Assembly: GCA_030428835.1 (NCBI GenBank)
Contig: JAUIEP010000019.1
Location: forward strand, 1 to 45,807
Length of the DNA: 45,807 bases
Direction of reading: 5' to 3'
Source: Gammaproteobacteria bacterium
GTDB lineage: Bacteria > Pseudomonadota > Gammaproteobacteria > Pseudomonadales > Halieaceae
Numbering within the stretch: the first letter of the stretch is position 1; each line of letters opens with the position of its first letter. A program made the position numbers and the translations under genes. The notes beneath the pieces are model-generated. The model ran no database searches and was not told the origin of the DNA. It was given only the letters and a program-made list of their open reading frames with translations. Shown one piece after another: positions 19,511 to 28,062 of this stretch.

Positions 19511-19598
19511 TGCCGGGTACCGCGCTACGGCGGGAGGGTCAGTAGCTCGCGGTCTCGAGCCGGGCGCCAACACTCATGCAATTCTCAGGTGTACTCCA

Positions 19599-20873
19599 TT
19601 GAAAGCAATTGTGCACATTGGTACCGAGAAAACCGGTACCACGTCCATTCAGAGCTTTCTGTACCAGAACCGCAAGAAACTGCAGAAGGAAGGCTTTCAC
19701 TTCCTGCAGTGTGCGGGCAAGACCAACAACCGCGAATTCCCCACCTATTGCATGAATAATTACCGGGATGACGATTTCTATCGCAATCTCGGCATCACAA
19801 CCCTGGATGGACGTATCGCGCACAAGCGCAAGTTCATCAAGAAGTTCGGCCGGGAGGTCGGTGGACTCCCTTCGGCCACACGGGCAGTCATAATCTCGAG
19901 CGAACATTTTCACTCCCGGATCCGGAGCGATGAGGAAGTGCACAATGTGCACCGGCTACTGTCCAGGTATTTCAGCGAGATCGAGATCGTCTGCTACCTG
20001 CGGGACCAGATTACGACCTGCACGTCTTGCTACTCCACCGCACTCAAATCAGGCAATCCGGCTTTGTTTGTCGAATTCGTCAAGAGCTGTACACCGGACA
20101 ATTACTACTACGACTACTGGGGCATGCTGCGAAGATGGGAGCACCACTTCGGGTTTGATGCGCTCAATGTCGCGTTGTTTTCGCGCGATCACTTTCTCAA
20201 TGGAAATCTGCTGGACGACTTCACCGCGAAGATCGACCCCGGGCTGGTTGGGACGCTCGATACAAACATCAGTAACGAGAACGAATCACTGAACCCCTCG
20301 GGGCAGGCGTTGTCACGCGCAATCAACCTCGCGTTTCCCATCCGCTCTGTACGGCCGGAACTGCAGTCGCTGCGGGAAAAGTGCCAACTCCACATCGCCG
20401 AGCACCATACAGGGAGGGGCAGGCAGTTGTCGCGCAACTACCAGCAGGAACTGTTCGAGCCCTTCGCCGCGATGAACGAATCGCTGCGGCAAAGGTACTT
20501 CCCGACTGAAGAAGCCATCCTGGAGCCGCCATCCGCGCCTGAAAATCCCCATCCGATTGCGGTGGCGGAACTCCTGCAGGGCTTCCAGGCATTGCTTGCA
20601 ATCATTCGCAAGGACGGCCGCCACATTGTGAACAAGGATGAATTTTCCGGGATATACAATGTGCTATTTTCATGCATCAACGAGTTGCTGTACAAGTATG
20701 GCGAGATGCGCCTGGTAAATGCCTTGAACCAGGAAGAGGCACTTTTTCTGCGGAAACTGGCACTTGAGGTTGAAGCACACAATGTACCGGCTGTGGCTAT
20801 ATTGCTCCGGTCACTGGGCCCCTTCGACCCGTCCCTGGCCGGGAGCGGCCCGGTTTCCGATGCGCTATGCTGA
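19599..20873 (+). CDS. Sulfotransferase-like protein with helical C-terminal extension
   Basis: A 424-residue protein of the PAPS-dependent sulfotransferase fold, which moves sulfate to a hydroxyl or amine of a glycan, lipid or peptide. The 5'-phosphosulfate loop is IVHIGTEKTGTTSIQSFL (4-21), and the 3'-phosphate motif is in VCYLRDQITTCTSCYSTAL near 130-147. The catalytic domain ends near 310. The last hundred or so residues are helical, and I do not recognise them. The start is TTG at 19599 with AGGTG about seven bases upstream; no ATG fits the P-loop position. It lies 28 bases before the radical SAM gene and is surely co-transcribed. Base use is less GC-rich than in the backbone genes. Confidence 0.83.
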   Translation: MKAIVHIGTEKTGTTSIQSFLYQNRKKLQKEGFHFLQCAGKTNNREFPTYCMNNYRDDDFYRNLGITTLDGRIAHKRKFIKKFGREVGGLPSATRAVIISSEHFHSRIRSDEEVHNVHRLLSRYFSEIEIVCYLRDQITTCTSCYSTALKSGNPALFVEFVKSCTPDNYYYDYWGMLRRWEHHFGFDALNVALFSRDHFLNGNLLDDFTAKIDPGLVGTLDTNISNENESLNPSGQALSRAINLAFPIRSVRPELQSLREKCQLHIAEHHTGRGRQLSRNYQQELFEPFAAMNESLRQRYFPTEEAILEPPSAPENPHPIAVAELLQGFQALLAIIRKDGRHIVNKDEFSGIYNVLFSCINELLYKYGEMRLVNALNQEEALFLRKLALEVEAHNVPAVAILLRSLGPFDPSLAGSGPVSDALC

Positions 20874-20901
20874 GTTTTAGTTTTGAGATAGGGTGGACCA
20901 T

Positions 20902-22560
20902 ATGCTTACCCCTGAGATAGTTGAGGAATTCAACCGAATTCGCAACACACCGGCCGGCACCTCCGCGTGCCCGGCGGCCGTCATCAACCTGCATTTCTCG
21001 CAGCAGGGCGTCGTCACCGCCTGCTGTTTCAATCGGCAGCAGGTGTTGGGCGTTTACCCCGAGAACTCCATCGACGAGATATGGAACGGCGAACCGATCC
21101 GGCAACTGAGGGATGCCCTCGACAGGAACGACCTCTCATTGGGATGCCAGAAATGTGAGCAACAGCTCGAGGCCAGGGACTATGGCGGTGCCCATGCGCT
21201 GTTCTACTCCGTATACGCCCGGATGACCGCGGAGAAGCGCATCGAACGCGGCCTGCAACCCGAGGGTGGCCCCGACGCCCCCCCGGTGCCAATGCGGCTG
21301 GAGTTCAACATCCACAACTCCTGTAACCTGGAGTGTGTGATGTGCCATGGGCTGGCATCGTCGTCGATACGGACGCGCCGCGAAAAACTGGCGCCGATGC
21401 CGAACCCCTACGATGAGGCATTCGTGGATCAACTGGAGCCGTTTCTTCCCTATGTCGTCGAAGCTGACTTCATGGGCGGCGAACCGTTCATGATCCACGC
21501 CTACCAGATGTTGTGGGAAAGGATTGCGCAGGTGAATCCCAAGATGGAGCTGTGCATCCTGACCAACGCGACGATACTCGACGACAAGATCAAGGATCTG
21601 CTGGAGAGGATCAACTGCCTGATGCACGTTTCCATCGATTCGATGTACAAGGAGACGTACGAGTCGATCCGCAAGGGCGCTTCGTTCGACGAGGTGATGG
21701 CGAACTGCATGTACTACCTGGACTTGATGAAAAGGAAGGGCCTGCCGTATACATGGCGCATGTGTCCGATGCGCCAGAACTGGAAGGAGATCCCGGAGAC
21801 CGTCAAGTTCTGCAACGAGAAGGGCATCACCCTGATGTACAACCAGGTTGATTCGCCGGTCAATTTTTCCTTACACACACTCCCGCAGTCCGAACTGCAG
21901 GAGGTCATCAACTTCTACAAACGGCATATACCGCCGGAAACTACGAACGAGGTGGAGCTGCAGAATCGCAGCAATTACATAGAGCTTATCCAACGCCTGG
22001 AAGGCTTCCTGGTGGCGGAGAACCGCCTGAACGGGCTGAAAGCCCGGCTCGACATTTCGAATTCCGTCATCAGCCAGTACACGAAGGGTAAGGACCAGAC
22101 GTCGAAGCGGGTCCCCGTGGTGGTAGTCGGGGAGTCGAGCAACGCCCTGGTCCAGGGTGCGAAACGGTACGTGTCGACGCGGATCAACGTGGACCAGGCA
22201 CGGACCACCGAGCTGCACTTGCCGGACGTCGTCCTGGACCGGGTGACCGAACAACTGGCCGAGATGCAGGCGCTGCTCGAGCAGACCGATGGCGCGGTAT
22301 TCACCAGGGTGTTCCTCAATGAGCTGATGCGCACCTATTCCGGCGTGGCAGGCGTCAGCCCCAGCGACGTCCATAGCGGAGACATCTTTGCGTGGATCGA
22401 GCAGTTCTCGGCAAAGCTGGCCTCTCACGAGAGCCAGCGACAGGTGATCGACAATCTATTGCAGGCTACTCCCGGAGACGTGTACGAGACACTGGCGCCG
22501 TCGCGCTCCGCGGCGGACGTGACGGAGCGCGTACTGCAGCGCTACGCGTCCCCCGCATAG
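20902..22560 (+). CDS. Radical SAM protein with N-terminal SPASM/twitch-like region
   Basis: A 552-residue radical SAM enzyme. The CX3CX2C site for the SAM-binding 4Fe-4S cluster is C141-NLE-C145-VM-C148, and the SAM motif GGEP is at 192-195. Unusually, the SPASM/twitch-like auxiliary part precedes the core: Cys23, Cys41-Cys42, then SIDEIWNGEPIRQLRDAL and GCQKC (Cys82, Cys85). After the core (to about 380) comes a helical extension of about 170 residues that I cannot assign. ATG 20902 is chosen because AGGGTGGA lies just upstream; GTG 20893 is possible. Relatives with SPASM parts usually modify peptides, but no precursor is recognised here. It may act with the sulfotransferase 28 bases upstream. 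Confidence 0.86.
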   Translation: MLTPEIVEEFNRIRNTPAGTSACPAAVINLHFSQQGVVTACCFNRQQVLGVYPENSIDEIWNGEPIRQLRDALDRNDLSLGCQKCEQQLEARDYGGAHALFYSVYARMTAEKRIERGLQPEGGPDAPPVPMRLEFNIHNSCNLECVMCHGLASSSIRTRREKLAPMPNPYDEAFVDQLEPFLPYVVEADFMGGEPFMIHAYQMLWERIAQVNPKMELCILTNATILDDKIKDLLERINCLMHVSIDSMYKETYESIRKGASFDEVMANCMYYLDLMKRKGLPYTWRMCPMRQNWKEIPETVKFCNEKGITLMYNQVDSPVNFSLHTLPQSELQEVINFYKRHIPPETTNEVELQNRSNYIELIQRLEGFLVAENRLNGLKARLDISNSVISQYTKGKDQTSKRVPVVVVGESSNALVQGAKRYVSTRINVDQARTTELHLPDVVLDRVTEQLAEMQALLEQTDGAVFTRVFLNELMRTYSGVAGVSPSDVHSGDIFAWIEQFSAKLASHESQRQVIDNLLQATPGDVYETLAPSRSAADVTERVLQRYASPA

Positions 22561-22622
22561 CCCGGCTGGCAGCCCTGTGACCACGGGCCGCGCAGCATCC
22601 CGCGAAGCTGGTATCGCCTGGA

Positions 22623-23591
22623 CTAGCCCACGCCCTCACGGAGACTGGCCAGGCGGGCGTGGGTTACCTCGTCCGCGGCGCCATTCGCAACCGCCTGCTC
22701 GTAAAACTTGACCGCCTCGTCAGCCCTGCCGAGCTCTTCCAGCACAGTGCCAAGACGGTTGTAGCCCAGGGCTTCGCCGGGACTGTGTTCGATTGCCTTG
22801 CAGTAAGCCGCTATCTGCGCATCCCGCTTGCCGGTCTGGTTCAGCACCTCGCCGATAACGATCAGCAGCTTCGGCAGGGTAGTCAGCCCGATGAGCTGGC
22901 TGTAAACCTCCGCCGCCTCCTCTTCCCGGCCGAGCAACAGTAACAGGCGCCCAAGGTTCTCGCGGCATTCGGGATTCGCAGGCTCGATCTCAATCCCTTT
23001 CCTGTAGTGGTTGATCGCGTCATCCCAGCGTTCCAACTGCTCGAGGACCTGACCGAGACCGTAATAAGGCAGGGCCCAATCCGGCTTCAGGTCAATTGCT
23101 TCCCGGTAGGCGGCCGCGGCCTCCTCCCAACGCCGCAACTTCGCCAGGGCGCGGGCCAGGCACTGGCGCGACGTGGGTTCCCCCGGGTTGACCCTGATGA
23201 CCTCCCGGTAGGCGTCGACGGCCTGATTCCAGCGCTTCGACTCCAGCAGGGCCTGGGCCAGGTAGTAGTGCGACCAGAAGTCCTCGGGCTCGATCCGGAT
23301 GGCCTCCCGGTAGGCGGCCACTGCTTCCTCCCAGCGCTGCAACGCCGAGAGCGCACGCCCCAGGCGGTGCTGCGCCCAGAAGTCATCGGGGTCGATCGCA
23401 ATTGCCTGCCGGTAGGCGGTCGTCGCCTCTTCCCAGCGCCTCAGTTCAGACAGGGACTGCCCCAGGTAGGCATGCAACGCGAACTTGTCGGGCTCGCCCT
23501 GGATGGCCAGCCGGTACTCGGTAGCCGCCTCCTCCCAGCGCTCTTGCCTGAAGAATTCGTCCCCGGCAAAGTGATGATTTATTCCGTCCAT
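22623..23591 (-). CDS. Tetratricopeptide repeat protein
   Basis: A 322-residue protein built almost entirely of about nine 34-residue TPR units, which act as protein-protein scaffolds. The repeating core is RWEEA-x2-AYREAI-x-I-x-P-(E/D)-D-F, strongest in units 1-6; the last three units are more divergent. There is no signal peptide or membrane segment, so it is probably cytoplasmic. The near-identical units give the DNA a 102-base periodicity. Part of the unit resembles the TPR of O-linked GlcNAc transferases, but no catalytic domain is present. It follows the unknown protein gene at 23671-24912 on the same strand with a gap of about 80 bases, and converges on the radical SAM gene. Confidence 0.92.
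   Translation of the reverse strand: MDGINHHFAGDEFFRQERWEEAATEYRLAIQGEPDKFALHAYLGQSLSELRRWEEATTAYRQAIAIDPDDFWAQHRLGRALSALQRWEEAVAAYREAIRIEPEDFWSHYYLAQALLESKRWNQAVDAYREVIRVNPGEPTSRQCLARALAKLRRWEEAAAAYREAIDLKPDWALPYYGLGQVLEQLERWDDAINHYRKGIEIEPANPECRENLGRLLLLLGREEEAAEVYSQLIGLTTLPKLLIVIGEVLNQTGKRDAQIAAYCKAIEHSPGEALGYNRLGTVLEELGRADEAVKFYEQAVANGAADEVTHARLASLREGVG
22640..23560 (-). repeat. Coding tandem repeat of 102 bases (TPR units)
   Basis: Within the TPR gene the bases coding for cggtaggcgg and cctcccagcg recur at roughly 102-base steps. This reflects recent duplication of 34-residue TPR units, not a CRISPR array: there are no unique spacers and the frame is kept throughout. Confidence 0.8.
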
Positions 23592-23670
23592 TCTCTCAGC
23601 TATCCGGTTTCAGGTCGGCAACTGCGCCATTACCCGGTGAACACTATATTCCGCAGCCCAGATCGCCGCC

Positions 23671-24912
23671 CTACGCGAGGAGGTCGTCTATCACCTGCTC
23701 GGGCAATGGCAGCGCTTCCAGATTCCTGACGATCCTGTGCGTATCCTCCCTGTACTCCCTTGCCAGTTCCGCGAGGACGTTATTATCGAGCGGTTCATAC
23801 GGGTCAAGGAAGGGTGGCGTCCAGTTCTGGTAGTACGCATGGCCCATCCGCGCGGCCATAGGTTTTACGTGTCGTACCAGGTGGCCACCATCGAACATGA
23901 ACATCGGTGACCTGTTGATAACCCGCAGGAACGTCGAATAGGAGGCGAGGTTCCAGTAGAACACGTACTCGGCATCCAGCAGGAGGGAGGTAAATTTCTC
24001 GTAAGCGCAAAAATTCAGCAAATCCTTCCGGGCGGATACGGGAATCCGGCCCCTCAGTTTCTGCACACACTCATTCGGCGCAATAAAAATGCAACGCCTG
24101 CCCTGCCCAAGGGTCTCATGCACCTGCCTTTCCAGTATGTCGAGAAACTCGGCCTCGGAGAACAACTGGGTTTGCAGCTCATAGTCCACCGAGCCGAGGA
24201 TGAACAGCCAGTGCGGGCGTTCAGGTGCCCCGGCACCGTTAGCGTGCAGCGGGGTGGTACCGGGGTCAGTCGAACCGTCCTTTTCGCCGCTGATCAGGCT
24301 GGGGTTGAAGAACCAGGCATTGTGCTCGCTTCCCTCGAACGGCTCATCCTGGGGATCGGGGCAACAGTAGTAGAGGTGAACAGTGTCCTTGAGAATGTGG
24401 GAGGCAATCGCGAACTGCTCCAGTATGTGCAAATTGCCTAATGTCGCATTTATCCTGTACTCCCAGGTGTAACCGGGAATCAGGTCGGTTTCGAAGAGCC
24501 GAAGAGACTCCGGCCCATTGATATTCGCAGGCCCCATGCGCGAGAAAATCCCAAAGAACGGGTCGCTGGTGACGACCTTGATATTTCTCTCGAACAACAG
24601 CTCAACAAGCCCGGCCATGGCGTCGAGCGAGAGCAATTCGTGATTGGGCAGTATGTAGCCTGAAAAAAGGAAGAAGATATCGGGCTGGACCTCGTCCACC
24701 CTATGAATGACGTCTTCTATGGACTCGTATTGTTGCGTCGCGCAGGGCAGGGTGTCCCTGTTGCTGGCAAACAACCGGGGCGGGAGTAGAACCGTGGACA
24801 TATCCACCAGTTCGCGGCCCTGCAGGAAATACATCGTAAGGCCCAGTTCGCCATAGTCGTTATTGAGCAGAAACATCAATCGGGGACTACGGCTGGTCGA
24901 GTTTTCAGGCAT
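23671..24912 (-). CDS. Protein of unknown function, NDYGEL family, short form
   Basis: I do not recognise this 413-residue protein. It is a clear paralogue of the first 400 residues of the protein at 33487-35808. Shared stretches are NDYGEL (18-23), LLPPRLFASN, LFSGYILPNHEL, TSDPFFG, HWLFILGSVDYE, HETLGQGRRCIFIAP, DAEYVFYWN and a glycine-aspartate motif FDGGHLVRH. The pattern of alternating strands and helices, with aspartates at strand ends, is compatible with a GT-B-like or other Rossmann fold, but that is only a guess. No signal peptide or membrane helix. ATG 24912 is chosen by comparison with the paralogue; the frame is open to a GTG at 24969. Ribosome site weak. It is upstream of and probably co-transcribed with the TPR gene. 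Confidence 0.8.
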   Translation of the reverse strand: MPENSTSRSPRLMFLLNNDYGELGLTMYFLQGRELVDMSTVLLPPRLFASNRDTLPCATQQYESIEDVIHRVDEVQPDIFFLFSGYILPNHELLSLDAMAGLVELLFERNIKVVTSDPFFGIFSRMGPANINGPESLRLFETDLIPGYTWEYRINATLGNLHILEQFAIASHILKDTVHLYYCCPDPQDEPFEGSEHNAWFFNPSLISGEKDGSTDPGTTPLHANGAGAPERPHWLFILGSVDYELQTQLFSEAEFLDILERQVHETLGQGRRCIFIAPNECVQKLRGRIPVSARKDLLNFCAYEKFTSLLLDAEYVFYWNLASYSTFLRVINRSPMFMFDGGHLVRHVKPMAARMGHAYYQNWTPPFLDPYEPLDNNVLAELAREYREDTHRIVRNLEALPLPEQVIDDLLA

Positions 24913-25021
24913 AGGTTTTTTTATTTTAAATATCTTCGGTGTATGTCGCAGACACGGGCTGTAAAGCACGCTTCGCGCTCTGGTAGTCTAAGGTTTTCCA
25001 GAGGGAGAAGCGAGATGACGT

Positions 25022-25035
25022 CGGTATCAATACCG
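25022..25035. promoter_or_regulatory. Short palindrome, possible operator
   Basis: CGGTATCAATACCG is a perfect 6-2-6 palindrome in the divergent gap between the unknown protein gene (minus) and the glycosyltransferase gene (plus). It could bind a dimeric regulator; chance occurrence is not excluded. Confidence 0.35.
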
Positions 25036-25090
25036 GGCCGCAAAGCCGGCTGATTCGTCAACTTCCAATTCCACTGACAAGTATGAATGG

Positions 25091-25120
25091 TTTACATTAA
25101 CCCCACTGTGTTGCAGAAAT
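25091..25120 (+). promoter_or_regulatory. Candidate promoter for the tandem glycosyltransferase gene
   Basis: TTTACA (25091-25096, five of six consensus bases), an 18-bp spacer and AGAAAT (25115-25120), about 55 bases upstream of the chosen ATG at 25176. Confidence 0.4.
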
Positions 25121-25175
25121 TGATTTGCGCCGTTTTGTGAAGCAGGTCCCAAACCAACCCCCGGCAAGGTCACGT

Positions 25176-26618
25176 ATGATCGTTTCAATAGAGACACCAG
25201 TATTCAAGGGCAAGTGGCTGAAACAGTGCATCGACTCGGTACTCACCCAGAGCTCGCCGAACTGGTTTCTCTCGCTCTGCTGGGATGGTGGTGACGACCA
25301 GTCACGCAGGATTCTCGAGGAACTGAAGGAGCGCAACCACCCGAATATCAAGATCTATTTCGAGGAGAACCGCGGTATTGCCCGTGCCCGGCACTTCCTG
25401 TCCGAGCGCTCGAGGGGCGACTACATCCTTCCTCTCGATGACGACGATGTACTGACGGCCGACGCCGTGGAAAAGCTCCTGGCCTTTGTAGAGAAGAAGC
25501 CCTGGAGCGGCATCGTCCGGGCCCGGCGCAAGTTTATCGACGAGGACGGGCGGGTGGTGGACCAGGAGCCATGGTTTCCCTTCGAACCGAGACACTACCA
25601 GCACGGCATGGTTACGGACATCTTCAATCATGCGCAGCCCTACCTGATCAATCGCGAACTGTATGGCCGGACGGCGGGCTGGGAGGGGTTCGAGGATTTC
25701 AAGTTCGCGGGGGAGGACTGTGACATCATCCTCAAGCTGGAGGAGCTCGCCCCGATCGAGCTGCTCGACGACGTGCTGTACTACTATCGGCTTAACCCCA
25801 ATCGCGCCAGCGACGAGCTGGAAGTCGCGGGCGCTCACGAGATGTGGCGGCGTCTCGCGGACAAGAGCATCGCCCGCATGGGCCTGCCCCTCGAGCGGGA
25901 GAACGATGTTCCGCCCTACACGTACAAACGCCTGCCGCAGCCCATACCCGACACGACAATGATTGATTTCGTCATCCCCCACCAGGGAGGGATGCGAGGC
26001 TTTATCGAGAGGCGGCAATACCGGGCCGCCCTGAAACGCTTCGGGATTGCGAACGATGCAATACACTTCGTCAGGTTGAGAAAGAACGATATCGCAACGA
26101 CCCTGAACCAGGGCTTCCAGCAGACGTCCCGCCCGCTGGTATGCTTCCTGTACGGGGGTGTCCAGGTTGATGATCCGAAGTTCTTCGACGCCATGCTGGC
26201 CACCCTGCACGAGCAGCAGGCGGATATCATCGGTCCCAAATTCGTCGGTCCGGACGGCAGCGTCCGCGCTGCCGCGCCCTGTTTCGACGACAACCAGCTT
26301 CCCGCGTTACGAAAAGGCGGGGAAGACGATGAAGACGAGGCCGCCCGTGTTGCCGACGCCCAGTGGCTACCCGCGCAGCTACTGCTGGTCCGCCGCGAGG
26401 TGGTGAACGCGGTTGCGGGGTTCGACGCGGGCTTCTCCTGCCCACGAATAGCAAGCGCGGATTTCTGCCTGAAAGCGCGGCAGAGGGATTTCCGGTGCCT
26501 CTACGATGGAACGGTTGCCGCGCTCTGTGATATCCCCGTCGACGCGGAAAGCACCGCTGCGGATATCGAGCGGTACCACGACAAGTGGAGCAGTTACACT
26601 CACCTGTTCTGGGACTGA
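25176..26618 (+). CDS. Family 2 glycosyltransferase with two GT-A-like modules
   Basis: A 480-residue glycosyltransferase that would transfer a sugar from a nucleotide sugar. The first module (about 1-240) has MIVSIETPVFKGKWLKQCI, RGIARARHFLSERSRGDYI and the metal-binding LDDDD at 87-91. The second module (about 260-480) reads like a degenerate family 2 domain: DFVIPHQGGMRGFIERRQY, PLVCFLYGGVQVDD, QWLPAQLLLVRREV and VAGFDAGFSC. Its acidic motif is VDDPKF. ATG 25176 has AAGG six bases upstream and begins at the expected first strand; the frame is open from a TTG at 25125. There are no membrane segments, so it is probably cytoplasmic. It is alone on the plus strand, divergent from the unknown family gene and convergent with the aminotransferase. 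Confidence 0.88.
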   Translation: MIVSIETPVFKGKWLKQCIDSVLTQSSPNWFLSLCWDGGDDQSRRILEELKERNHPNIKIYFEENRGIARARHFLSERSRGDYILPLDDDDVLTADAVEKLLAFVEKKPWSGIVRARRKFIDEDGRVVDQEPWFPFEPRHYQHGMVTDIFNHAQPYLINRELYGRTAGWEGFEDFKFAGEDCDIILKLEELAPIELLDDVLYYYRLNPNRASDELEVAGAHEMWRRLADKSIARMGLPLERENDVPPYTYKRLPQPIPDTTMIDFVIPHQGGMRGFIERRQYRAALKRFGIANDAIHFVRLRKNDIATTLNQGFQQTSRPLVCFLYGGVQVDDPKFFDAMLATLHEQQADIIGPKFVGPDGSVRAAAPCFDDNQLPALRKGGEDDEDEAARVADAQWLPAQLLLVRREVVNAVAGFDAGFSCPRIASADFCLKARQRDFRCLYDGTVAALCDIPVDAESTAADIERYHDKWSSYTHLFWD

Positions 26619-26704
26619 AGCCCCGCGGAGCCGGAATGCGCTGCGAGGCCGGCGCCAGCACGCCCCGCACGGCGCGGTGGAAAGGTAAGTGAACTGCCAA
26701 TTGG

Positions 26705-26725
26705 GCCGGGACGGCAAGTCCCGGC
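26705..26725. terminator. Hairpin between convergent genes
   Basis: GCCGGGAC and GTCCCGGC form a perfect 8-bp stem with a 5-base loop in the gap between the converging glycosyltransferase and aminotransferase genes. There is no U-run on either side, so it may be a transcription or mRNA-stability barrier and not a classical intrinsic terminator. Confidence 0.4.
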
Positions 26726-26773
26726 ACCCCGGCGACAGCGTCATGGCCGCCGCTCTACCGCCAATGTATCCGG

Positions 26774-27988
26774 CTAGTTTCCGGCCGCGGCGTCCATCGT
26801 TGCGTCTATACACTTCCCGATGACTTCCAGGCCTCTTTCAAATTCCGTTGGCGCTATCGTCAGGGGAGGCATCAGCCGCAGGTGCTTTTGCGTGTGGGAG
26901 GTAATCACCCCGGCTTGCAGAAGATCCAGGTAGATTTGAGGCATTGCGCTGATCGACGGGTCCTGGAAGCTGATCGACAGAAGCGCACCTGCGCCGTCCA
27001 GTGCAATGCCATAGGATTCAAAACGGGGTTGGGAGAAGTAGTCACAGAACAATTTCTCCAGCGCGATCGTTTTGGCGGGCATGTCCTCCTGCTGCATGAA
27101 GTCTATGACGCCACAGGCCGCTGCACAGGCGAGGCTGTTGCCGGCGAAGGTACTGCCGGGCAGGGCGCTGTTCACAGACCCTGATAGGGCGTCCGCACAT
27201 GCCACGCCTGAAATCGGGTACCCGTTGCCAAGTCCTTTGCCGAACACGATGACATCGGGCTTGATCCCGCCCTGGCTGGAGAAGAACCAGCCTTTGCAGC
27301 GATGAAACCCCGTGAGGATCTCGTCCGCGATCATCACAATGTTGTTTTCTTCACAATACTGGCGAACAGTCCGGGGAAAATCCTTATGTAGCGAGCGCGG
27401 TCCCGAATAGCCGATCACGGGTTCAAATATAATCGCGGCCACTTCTTCCGCGGGTATGGCGCCCAGGTACCGCTCGATCACCGCCGGGTCATCGGAGCCG
27501 TCACTCTCGATCACCGTTCTATAGGATTCGGGCACGGGGCCGTAACAGTCGGGGAAATGCTTGACGAGATGCATCGTCCCGAGCGTCTTACCGTGGAAAT
27601 GGTCTTTGAAGGACAGGATGTGCTGCTTGCCGGTGACCTGGCGGGCCAGGCGGAGAGCGAACTCAATGGCCTCGGCGCCGGTACTGTACAGCGCGGCCAG
27701 ATTAATACCCTGCGGCAGTATGGAATCGATCTTGGAAATGGCTTCCAACTGGATTTCGGTGGGGAAAAAGTTTGAGTTCCACAGCGTATTGATCTGGCTG
27801 ACCAGCCTGTCGCTGATAAGCGGCACATTGTGCCCGCAGTTGACCGTCCCCATGACGGAGTTGAGATCCAGGTACTCCTTACCGCTCACATCGGTGATGG
27901 TGCTTCCGCTCGCGGACTTCAGGACTATTGGATACTTGCGATAGTGATCCGGACGCGCATAGTGAAGATCGGACGATTGCTTGTTCAT
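26774..27988 (-). CDS. Class III pyridoxal-phosphate aminotransferase
   Basis: A 404-residue PLP enzyme of the ornithine/GABA aminotransferase (class III) group. Lys251 in VFGKGLGNGYPISG is the Schiff-base lysine; IVMIADEILTGFHR holds the Asp that contacts the pyridine nitrogen, and LYSTGAEAIEFALRLAR the phosphate-binding loop. Length and architecture are normal, and related sequences include glutamate-1-semialdehyde-type and amino-acid or sugar transaminases, so the substrate cannot be told. ATG 27988 has only a weak ribosome site. It lies 74 bases downstream of the small FQP-module gene and probably shares its transcript with the acyltransferase gene. Base use is visibly richer in A and T than in the backbone genes. 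Confidence 0.92.
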   Translation of the reverse strand: MNKQSSDLHYARPDHYRKYPIVLKSASGSTITDVSGKEYLDLNSVMGTVNCGHNVPLISDRLVSQINTLWNSNFFPTEIQLEAISKIDSILPQGINLAALYSTGAEAIEFALRLARQVTGKQHILSFKDHFHGKTLGTMHLVKHFPDCYGPVPESYRTVIESDGSDDPAVIERYLGAIPAEEVAAIIFEPVIGYSGPRSLHKDFPRTVRQYCEENNIVMIADEILTGFHRCKGWFFSSQGGIKPDVIVFGKGLGNGYPISGVACADALSGSVNSALPGSTFAGNSLACAAACGVIDFMQQEDMPAKTIALEKLFCDYFSQPRFESYGIALDGAGALLSISFQDPSISAMPQIYLDLLQAGVITSHTQKHLRLMPPLTIAPTEFERGLEVIGKCIDATMDAAAGN

Positions 27989-28062
27989 GCCATCTACTGC
28001 TCAATGGGCCTGCAAAAGGCCTGGTATACGCTCACGGGCAGTGGCCGCGGCCGTCGGGCGCG

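Larger units (their letters stand above)
19072..19598. other. Divergent intergenic region between GMC oxidoreductase and sulfotransferase
   Basis: These 527 bases show no convincing gene; the short open frames lack ribosome sites and recognisable proteins. The region must hold promoters for both directions. It contains an inverted repeat (19315-19337) and a weak plus-strand promoter candidate (19483-19510), listed separately. Otherwise nothing was seen. Confidence 0.6.

Noticed and set aside
22640-23560. Regular repeats considered as a CRISPR array
   Set aside because: The repeats are in-frame TPR codons of 102 bases with no unique spacers, and no cas genes are present.
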